Shown here one piece after another: positions 7,095 to 11,893 of a stretch of DNA of 11,893 bases. The translations under genes were made by a program, and so were the position numbers. The stretch's first letter is position 1, and each line of letters begins with the position of its first letter. The notes beneath the pieces are model-generated. The model ran no database searches and was not told the DNA's origin. It worked only from the letters and a program-made list of their open reading frames with translations. Origin of the DNA: Caldifarciminota bacterium (GTDB taxonomy: Bacteria; Hydrothermota; Hydrothermia; B15-G9); contig JAMOPK010000228.1 in assembly GCA_027064565.1 (NCBI GenBank), positions 1 through 11,893 on the forward strand, in the 5' to 3' direction.

Positions 7095-7340
7095 ATGACC
7101 CTGCTGATATTCTTCGCTCTGGGAGTTACCGCGGGATTTTTTGTCAAAAGGGAATTCAAAATTGAGAAAATCCTGAATGTCACCCTTGTAGTGCTTGTTT
7201 TCGCCATGGGCGTTCGAGCAGGGCAAGTTGAGGTTAGAAGCTGGAAACTGCTGATTGTTCCGATAGCTTTGATGCTGGCCGCGACATCCACAAGCGTTTT
7301 GATGGGGCTGGTAGTGGTCAAATTCTTCGGGAGGAGATAA
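7095..7340 (+). CDS. LysO-type lysine exporter, N-terminal half (split gene)
   Basis: This 81-residue membrane protein has three hydrophobic helices at about 2-17, 27-43 and 52-76. It lacks distinctive catalytic motifs, but its size, helix spacing and the VFAMGVRAG segment (35-43) fit the N-terminal part of LysO (YbjE), the L-lysine exporter. Its partner gene directly downstream carries the conserved remainder. Together 81 plus 198 residues approximate the roughly 300 residues of single-chain LysO. Split two-gene versions are known in this family. The ribosome site GGAGAGG at 7084-7090 supports ATG 7095. The stop TAA overlaps the next start as TAATG. It is the first gene of the + strand group facing away from the symporter. 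Confidence 0.75.
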   Translation: MTLLIFFALGVTAGFFVKREFKIEKILNVTLVVLVFAMGVRAGQVEVRSWKLLIVPIALMLAATSTSVLMGLVVVKFFGRR

Positions 7341-7936
7341 TGGTTTTTGCTTTGATCCTCGTTATTGCGCTGGTCGCCGGCATAATCACGGGCAGGCATA
7401 TCGACCTGGACATATCCCTGCTTGCCGATGTGATGCTTTACACGATGCTGTTTTTCATAGGAATGGAAATGGCCCAGAAAAGGGAGGAGCTTGTCAGGGA
7501 CTTCACGGAGGTCGGGGTTCTCGCAATACTTTTGCCGATAGCCACGATTATGGGCTCAATGGCTGGCGGTGCGATTGCTGGCCTGCTGCTTCCGGGTATC
7601 ACTTTTGGAACAGGCATGACGATAGCCTCTGGATGCGGATGGTATTCGCTAACAGGCCCTTATCTTGCTAAATTCAATCCGGAATATGGACTTATCGGGT
7701 TTCTGGCCAATTTCATGCGGGAAATAACAATGCTGATATTCTATCCCCTCTTATTCAAATGGCTTGACCCAATTGCAGCTGTGACAATTGGTGGAGCCAC
7801 GACGATGGACTCCACGCTTCCGCTCGTGCGTAAATTTGCCGGTCGAAAGGCCGGAATCGTGGCTTTTGCACATGGATTTGTCATCTCCTTGATTGTTCCT
7901 TTGCTTTTGATGCTCGAGACCGGAGTGTTTTTCTGA
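7340..7936 (+). CDS. lysO: LysO-type lysine exporter, C-terminal half (split gene)
   Basis: This 198-residue inner-membrane protein contains the conserved core of the LysO family (DUF340-type). Motifs are FFIGMEMA at 38-45, SGCGWYSLTGP at 97-107, ANFMRE at 123-128, GGATTMDSTLP at 151-161 and AHGFVIS at 177-183. Hydrophobic helices occupy most of the rest. In E. coli LysO exports L-lysine and confers resistance to the lysine analogue thialysine, and intramembrane acidic residues are important. E43, E128 and D157 are candidates here. The start overlaps the stop of the N-terminal half by one base, and GGGAGGAG at 7329-7336 inside that gene gives a strong ribosome site, so 1:1 coupled synthesis is likely. 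Whether lysine or another cationic or neutral amino acid is the substrate is not shown by sequence. Confidence 0.85.
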   Translation: MVFALILVIALVAGIITGRHIDLDISLLADVMLYTMLFFIGMEMAQKREELVRDFTEVGVLAILLPIATIMGSMAGGAIAGLLLPGITFGTGMTIASGCGWYSLTGPYLAKFNPEYGLIGFLANFMREITMLIFYPLLFKWLDPIAAVTIGGATTMDSTLPLVRKFAGRKAGIVAFAHGFVISLIVPLLLMLETGVFF

Positions 7937-7951
7937 GAAATGGGAGAAGCC

Positions 7952-7982
7952 AGCCGCAGTGACCTTGAGGCCCTGCACGGCT
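7952..7982 (+). other. Hairpin between lysO and the oxidoreductase gene
   Basis: AGCCG and CAG (7952-7959) pair with CTG and CGGCT (7973-7975, 7978-7982), giving an 8-base stem with a two-base bulge and a 13-base loop. No T tract follows, so it is unlikely to be an intrinsic terminator. It could mark an mRNA processing or stability site separating lysO from the oxidoreductase. Confidence 0.35.
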
Positions 7983-7997
7983 TGAGTTCACAATCCC

Positions 7998-8020
7998 TTT
8001 GAATCAAAATATAGTTCAAA
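7998..8020 (+). promoter_or_regulatory. Inverted repeat TTTGAA/TTCAAA before the oxidoreductase
   Basis: TTTGAA at 7998-8003 and TTCAAA at 8015-8020 are 6-base inverted arms separated by 11 A/T-rich bases, ending 19 bases before the start codon. The spacing suits a dimeric regulator or a small hairpin covering the leader. Evidence is limited to symmetry and position. Confidence 0.3.
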
Positions 8021-8039
8021 TTTCCTCAGGGGAGGCGTC

Positions 8040-9185
8040 ATGAAGAAAGGATATGGAGCTATCGTCATAGGTGGCGGTATCATCGGGACTGCCACTGCTT
8101 ACTACATGGCAAAATTGGGTTTTAAAGATGTCCTTGTGGTGGAGAAAAATTACATAAGCTCAGGTTCCACCGGCAGATGCGCGGGCGGTATCAGGCAGCA
8201 GTGGGACTCGGAATACAACATCAAACTGGCGATGGGAAGCGTCAAGATTTTTGAATCGCTTGAGGACGAGTTGGGATTCCCGACGGAATACTATCAGGGC
8301 GGTTACCTGCTCCTCGCCTACCGTGAGAAAGATGCCGAATGGTTCAGAAATCGCGTCAAACTCCAGCAGTCGCTGGGACTCGACGTTAGACTGCTTGATC
8401 CTTACGAAGCGAAGCAGGTCGTCCCTTACATCAACACCGATGGGTTGCTTGCCGCAACCTATTGCCCGACGGACGGACACGCCAATCCGTTCCTCGTGAC
8501 CTTCGGCTACTACAAAGCCGCACAGAGGCTTGGCGTTGAATTCGCTCTCAAGACCGAGGTGGTCGGCATCGAGACGAAGGAGTCCCGGATACGCTCGGTT
8601 AGGCTCAGCACCGGTGACACCATCGACACGGAAATCGTAGTGAATGCTGCCAACGCATGGACGAAGGAGATCGCCGCAATGGTCGGGCTGGATTTCCCCG
8701 TGAATCCTCAGCGCCATGAGATAGCGGTAACGGAGCCGATCGGCAAACTGTTTGATCCCCTCATCATATCCTTCAAGCATGGGATATACTTCCGGCAGGA
8801 GATGTCCGGCGGGATCGTGATGGGCTACGGCGACCCCGAAGAACCTTACAGCAAGAACATCAAGTCCAGCTTTCCGTTTCTCAAAAACGTGGCCGCCAAG
8901 CTTGCCGCTGTCATGCCCGTTACCGAAGATGTGAGGATTTTGAGACAATGGGCGGGTCTATACGCCATGACCCCGGATGCACAGCCGATAATCGGAGCGT
9001 CCGGCGAGGTGGAAGGTTTCTATCAGGCAGTCGGCTTCAGCGGCCACGGGTTTATGGTTGGCCCTAAAACGGCTCAGCTCCTCGCTGAACTTATCGTTTT
9101 AGGCCAGCCTTCCATGACGTTGGAACCTCTCAGCGAAAAGAGATTCCAGACCGGCGAGATTAAGGTCGAGAAGGCCGTGATCTGA
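8040..9185 (+). CDS. DAO-family FAD-dependent oxidoreductase (sarcosine oxidase beta / proline dehydrogenase-like)
   Basis: This 381-residue soluble enzyme is of the D-amino-acid-oxidase superfamily (PF01266). It carries the dinucleotide-binding loop VIGGGIIG (9-16) with E35 at the end of the second strand, STGRCAGGIRQQW (43-55) typical of heterotetrameric sarcosine oxidase beta and the archaeal L-proline dehydrogenase beta group, PTDGHANP (143-150), VNAANAW (201-207), and the C-terminal FAD segments AGLYAMTPDAQPIIG (305-319) and VGFSGHGFMVGP (331-342). It should oxidise a secondary or primary amine or amino acid to an imine. The substrate and electron acceptor are unknown. Genes for the alpha, gamma and delta subunits of heterotetrameric enzymes are absent here, so it may act alone or with distant partners. 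A strong AGGGGAGG precedes ATG 8040. No signal peptide or membrane helix is seen. Confidence 0.9.
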   Translation: MKKGYGAIVIGGGIIGTATAYYMAKLGFKDVLVVEKNYISSGSTGRCAGGIRQQWDSEYNIKLAMGSVKIFESLEDELGFPTEYYQGGYLLLAYREKDAEWFRNRVKLQQSLGLDVRLLDPYEAKQVVPYINTDGLLAATYCPTDGHANPFLVTFGYYKAAQRLGVEFALKTEVVGIETKESRIRSVRLSTGDTIDTEIVVNAANAWTKEIAAMVGLDFPVNPQRHEIAVTEPIGKLFDPLIISFKHGIYFRQEMSGGIVMGYGDPEEPYSKNIKSSFPFLKNVAAKLAAVMPVTEDVRILRQWAGLYAMTPDAQPIIGASGEVEGFYQAVGFSGHGFMVGPKTAQLLAELIVLGQPSMTLEPLSEKRFQTGEIKVEKAVI

Positions 9186-9203
9186 AAACAAAGGAGGTTA
9201 TAA

Positions 9204-9602
9204 ATGTCGGGATTTGATCCTATCCTCATAGGCGAGATCAAGAAGTATATCGAGAACAACATCTCAAAAGTTGACGAGAAAATGACCGAGGAGCTGTTGC
9301 AACGCGAGGAGGAAATAACCAAAAAGATAGCGAAGATGAAAATCGACCCTGAGGCTCAGGAGAAGGCGAAGATATTTCTGGACATCCTGAGGGCGCGGAA
9401 GGAGAAAGGCTTTTCTGCTGATCCTGAGGCCATCAGGCTCATAACCTTTGCGCTTTACTACCTCATAAAAAAGCATGATCTCATTCCGGATTGGCATCCA
9501 ATTGTTGGTTACGACGATGACGCCGCAATGGTCAATTACGTTTACAACGAGGTGGTTTCCACGATAGCCGATTTCAAAAAGTGGCAGAAGGAACAGGGTT
9601 AG
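9204..9602 (+). CDS. Small helical protein with DUF1232-like C-terminus
   Basis: This 132-residue protein starts 18 bases after the oxidoreductase stop with a very strong ribosome site (AAAGGAGGT at 9189-9197). Residues 7-70 are charged and helix-forming, with long E/K-rich stretches that could make a coiled coil. Residues 82-112 contain ALYYLIKKHDLIPDWHPIVG followed by YDDDAAMV. This resembles the DUF1232 (YkvA-like) signature, in which a hydrophobic helix leads into D-x-I-P-D and then G-Y-x-D-D. DUF1232 has no established biochemical role. There is no clear full-length membrane helix. Its position suggests co-expression with the amine oxidoreductase and perhaps an accessory or regulatory role, which is inference. 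A terminator hairpin follows 54 bases downstream. Confidence 0.8.
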   Translation: MSGFDPILIGEIKKYIENNISKVDEKMTEELLQREEEITKKIAKMKIDPEAQEKAKIFLDILRARKEKGFSADPEAIRLITFALYYLIKKHDLIPDWHPIVGYDDDAAMVNYVYNEVVSTIADFKKWQKEQG

Positions 9603-9656
9603 ACGTCCGTTTCTGAGTTATCAGGCCGGAGTTGACCGTCAGGCCGAATTTCAGAT

Positions 9657-9679
9657 GACCGGGATGATTTATCCCGGTC
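9657..9679 (+). terminator. Terminator hairpin after the DUF1232-like gene
   Basis: GACCGGGAT, loop GATTT, ATCCCGGTC is a perfect 9-base stem followed by GTTTGTGG. It lies between the end of the lysO/oxidoreductase group and the glycosyltransferase and probably separates the two transcription units. The downstream T run is short. Confidence 0.65.
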
Positions 9680-9738
9680 GTTTGTGGTGAATGGTGAATC
9701 TCTGCCTCATGGCTTTTTGATTAATAGGAGGAAAAATA

Positions 9739-10683
9739 ATGAAGCTTTCCGTGGTGATTCCCGCTCACAATGAGGAGGGCAACATTCCGATTTTGATGAA
9801 AGAACTGGACGAGATGATCCGCAGCTCCGGACTCGACATCGAGGTCGTTCTTGTTGATGATGGCTCCACCGATAGGACACTGGAGCAGGCGAAAGAGGCT
9901 GAAAAGAAGTATCCGTGGCTCAAGGTCGTCAGGCACGGGAAGAAGATGGGCGTCTCCCACGCGCTCAAAACCGGGTTCAGGGTTGCCACAGGTGACGCCT
10001 ACATGTTTTTCCCGGCTGATCTTCAGGTCGGTGCAGACGAGATACCGAAATTTGTCGAGAAATTAGAGGAGGGCTGGGACCTTGTCTGCGGCTGGCGTCA
10101 GGGCAAATACGAAAAGGCGTTTGTGTCCAACGTTTACAATGCGTTGACGCGCAAGCTGTTCGGTCTCCACATCCACACCATGAACTCGGTAAAGGCCTTC
10201 CGCAAGGAGGTAGTTGACAGGATTCCACTCCGAAAGGATTGGCACCGATACATCGTCCCTTTCGCCTATGAAGCCGGTTTCACGGTGACCGAGGTCCCTA
10301 TCAAACACAGGCCGCGCCTTTACGGCGAGAGCAAATACAAAGGGCTGGGACGGGTCATCGTAGGAGTGCTTGACCTCATGGCGGTCAAGTTCCAGCTCTC
10401 TTTCAGTCAGAAACCGTTGCTTCTTTTCGGGACACTTGGCGGGATCTCGCTGATAATTGGCACGATCGTCGGATTGGTTGCCCTTTACATGAGATACGTC
10501 CAGCACATTGGCTACAGGCCGCTGATTTATCTCACCATGCTCCTGATCCTTCTGGGCGTCAGCCTGTTCTCCATGGGATTCCTCGGCGAGATAATCGCCA
10601 ACATAAGGGACGAGATGGAGATGCGGTTTGAAAAACTGGAGCGTGAACTTCAAAAACTGCGCTCCGACGGAGACGAAAAATGA
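9739..10683 (+). CDS. GT2 glycosyltransferase with two C-terminal membrane helices (DPM/GtrB-like)
   Basis: This 314-residue family 2 glycosyltransferase has a cytoplasmic GT-A domain (1 to about 215) with VVIPAHNEEGNI (5-16), VLVDDGSTDRT (37-47), GVSHALKTGF (71-80) and the metal-site region FFPADLQ (90-96). Conserved RPRLYGESKYKG lies at 191-202. Two membrane helices follow at about 226-250 and 262-286, then a charged helix (288-308) that may form a coiled coil. This layout matches polyprenyl-phosphate sugar transferases (dolichol-phosphate mannose synthase, ArnC, GtrB), which move a sugar from a nucleotide donor to a lipid carrier at the inner membrane. The family's usual D-A-D is P-A-D here, as in a number of GT2 members. 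Donor sugar and acceptor are unknown. AGGAGG at 9727-9732 sets the start. The stop overlaps the next gene (ATGA). Confidence 0.9.
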   Translation: MKLSVVIPAHNEEGNIPILMKELDEMIRSSGLDIEVVLVDDGSTDRTLEQAKEAEKKYPWLKVVRHGKKMGVSHALKTGFRVATGDAYMFFPADLQVGADEIPKFVEKLEEGWDLVCGWRQGKYEKAFVSNVYNALTRKLFGLHIHTMNSVKAFRKEVVDRIPLRKDWHRYIVPFAYEAGFTVTEVPIKHRPRLYGESKYKGLGRVIVGVLDLMAVKFQLSFSQKPLLLFGTLGGISLIIGTIVGLVALYMRYVQHIGYRPLIYLTMLLILLGVSLFSMGFLGEIIANIRDEMEMRFEKLERELQKLRSDGDEK

Positions 10684-11462
10684 CGAAGGAATCGGCTCTG
10701 ATCGCAGTCGCAGGCTACCTCCTGCTTTCCATCCCTGCCTTGATTTCGTGGAAAGAGAAGATGAAGTTAGAGAAGGACATCTTTGCCTCCGGACTGCGCG
10801 CCCTGATCCAGCTTGTGATACTGGGGTCAGTGCTTCTCTACATCTTCAAAATGCCGTCGTGGATCGGGCCTATCGTGGTCTCCTTCTTCATTTTTTTCGG
10901 GTCACTCATAGCGTCCGAGCGCGGCAAAAAGGTGCCGATGGCGTTTCCGCTGGCGCTTATGGCTTTCACAATCGGTTATCTGCCCGCTGCCCTCGTGATT
11001 TTCGGCAGCGGCGTGGTTAAATCGATACCCAACGTGTTCATTCCGCTCTCCGGGATGATGATCGGCAACGCCACGAAATCCATCTCCCTCGCCTATGATC
11101 GAGTGCACAAAATGATTGAAAACAATCAGGAGGTTATCGAGGCGGCGTTTATCGACGGCGCAAGCTACACGACCGCCGCCAGCTTCTTCATCCATGACCT
11201 CCTCAGGATAACGCTCCTGCCGTCGATCGACAGCATGAAGATCCTTGGGCTGGTTCACATCCCCGGCACCATGTCAGGCCTCCTGATAGCCGGGACACCC
11301 CCGGTCAAAGCCGCCGCCTATCAGGCCATGATAGCCTATGCGATATTCTCGGTTACCTCTCTGGCGACGATGATAGCGACCTATGGCTCCTTCTACCTCG
11401 TGCTCAAAAGCCGCTACGAGAAGATCACCTTTGGCAATAGGTTCAGAAAATCGAGGGGGTAG
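10680..11462 (+). CDS. FetB/UPF0014-family ABC transporter permease
   Basis: This 260-residue membrane protein with about seven hydrophobic helices belongs to UPF0014 (PF03649), the family of E. coli FetB (YbbM), the permease of an iron exporter whose ATPase is FetA. Family blocks seen are GLRALIQLVILG (38-49), IPLSGMMIGNATKSI (121-135), an E-A-A-x-x-D-G cytoplasmic loop (154-160) likely to contact the ATPase, and R-x-x-LLPSIDSMKILGLVHIP (176-195) leading to GTMSGLLIAGTPPVKAAAYQ (196-215). No ATPase gene is next to it. The downstream gene is a radical SAM protein and the upstream one a glycosyltransferase, overlapping by ATGA. The ATPase must be elsewhere, or upstream/downstream outside the window. 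The transported substrate is unproven. Confidence 0.88.
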   Translation: MTKESALIAVAGYLLLSIPALISWKEKMKLEKDIFASGLRALIQLVILGSVLLYIFKMPSWIGPIVVSFFIFFGSLIASERGKKVPMAFPLALMAFTIGYLPAALVIFGSGVVKSIPNVFIPLSGMMIGNATKSISLAYDRVHKMIENNQEVIEAAFIDGASYTTAASFFIHDLLRITLLPSIDSMKILGLVHIPGTMSGLLIAGTPPVKAAAYQAMIAYAIFSVTSLATMIATYGSFYLVLKSRYEKITFGNRFRKSRG

Positions 11463-11473
11463 AACCGCCGCTT

Positions 11474-11893
11474 ATGGGAAAGCGATTCCTCCTCGTAAAC
11501 CCGCCGATCTACGATTTCGCCGCACACGATTTCTGGCTTAAACCCTACGGCCTGCTCAGGGTAGCGTCCCTCATCAAAATGGCCGGTGGAGAGGTGGTCT
11601 TATTCGATTTCATGGACAGAAATTTCCCGGGTATCCCGCGGACAAAAAGCGACCGATACGGCAGGGGCAAATTCTACCGGGTGGAAGTGCCAAAACCTGA
11701 AGTCCTTTCGTTCATTCCAAGGAAATTCAAGCGGTATGGCGTTCCGAAAGGACTTTTCATCGAATTTTTGCGGTCGATCGGGCGGCCAGATGCGGTCCTG
11801 ATCGCCACGGGCATGACCTACTGGTATCCCGGAGTCGTCGAGGTCGCCGGGACCGTCCGCGAGGTGTTTCCCGGCATCCCTGTGGCGCTCGGC
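11474..11893 (+). CDS. B12-binding-domain radical SAM protein, N-terminal part (runs off window)
   Basis: An open frame from ATG 11474 continues to the right edge, giving 140 residues without a stop. It begins FLLVNPPIYDFAAHDFW, then KPYGLLRVASLIK and a strand E-V-V-L-F-D-F-M-D. Later come RGKFYRVEVPKP, a basic IPRKFKRYG, PDAVLIATGMTYWYPGV (105-121) and a final FPGIPVALG. This is the cobalamin-binding (B12-binding, PF02310-type) Rossmann half typical of B12-dependent radical SAM enzymes. The expected CxxxCxxC iron-sulphur motif would lie beyond the window, so the radical SAM half is inferred. It starts 11 bases after the permease stop, with GAGGGGG at 11453-11459 as a somewhat distant ribosome site. 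Reaction unknown: methylation or rearrangement in lipid, cofactor or natural-product chemistry are the family's usual roles. Confidence 0.75.
   Translation, partial: MGKRFLLVNPPIYDFAAHDFWLKPYGLLRVASLIKMAGGEVVLFDFMDRNFPGIPRTKSDRYGRGKFYRVEVPKPEVLSFIPRKFKRYGVPKGLFIEFLRSIGRPDAVLIATGMTYWYPGVVEVAGTVREVFPGIPVALG

Noticed and set aside
7330..7345. Frameshift or pseudogene at the junction of the two lysO halves
   Set aside because: A proper ribosome site, stop/start overlap and intact motifs on both sides favour two functional genes.
7984..7996. T-arm-like GAGTTCACAATCC after lysO
   Set aside because: No cloverleaf, acceptor stem or CCA could be built around it. It is not a tRNA.
8160..8948. Long open frame antisense to the FAD oxidoreductase (262 codons, - strand)
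   Set aside because: It lies wholly inside a gene with clear family motifs, has no recognisable domain and no ribosome site. It is explained by codon bias of the real gene.
9621..9646. Direct repeat TCAGGCCG at 9621 and 9639
   Set aside because: Two copies of eight bases are not enough to claim a repeat family or binding site.

Overview
The window is an ordinary-looking chromosomal stretch of a Gram-negative (outer-membrane) bacterium with roughly half GC. It is compactly organised, with many ATGA start/stop overlaps. The best lineage hint is the large TonB-dependent receptor with an N-terminal carboxypeptidase-regulatory-like domain. That architecture is common in the Bacteroidota/FCB superphylum and in related uncultivated candidate phyla. 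I cannot name a phylum from the sequence alone. I see no rRNA, tRNA, CRISPR array, insertion sequence or phage gene.

Layout. Bases 1-1950 are a tight + strand operon: the tail of a probable tsaB, a four-helix membrane protein with two zinc knuckles, a flippase-like (LPG synthase TM/UPF0104) membrane protein, and ruvX (YqgF). A 381-base gene-free stretch with hairpins follows. Next is a stand-alone 899-residue TonB-dependent receptor (2332-5031) closed by a strong GC hairpin. Its convergent neighbour on the - strand is a sodium:solute symporter (5374-6807) with its own textbook terminator and a plausible sigma70-type promoter.

Diverging from the symporter on the + strand are a lysine exporter LysO encoded as two abutting genes (7095-7340 and 7340-7936), a DAO-family FAD-dependent amine/amino-acid oxidoreductase (8040-9185) and a small DUF1232-like protein (9204-9602). 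A hairpin terminator at 9657-9679 ends this group. The last + strand group is a GT2 glycosyltransferase with two C-terminal membrane helices, a FetB/UPF0014-type ABC permease that overlaps it by 4 bases, and the N-terminal 140 residues of a cobalamin-binding radical SAM protein cut by the window edge.

How the genes may work together. The coherent candidate module is 5374-9602. A Na+-coupled importer sits back-to-back with an amino-acid exporter, an FAD amine oxidoreductase and a small accessory protein, which suggests uptake, oxidation and overflow control of an amino or imino acid. This is inference from gene neighbourhood and family knowledge. The 1-1950 and 9739-11893 groups look like mixed housekeeping and envelope operons. 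I found no clear evidence of a new defence or mobile system. The points most worth following are the symporter/LysO/oxidase/DUF1232 cluster, the two-knuckle membrane protein, and the FetB-like permease with no visible ATPase.
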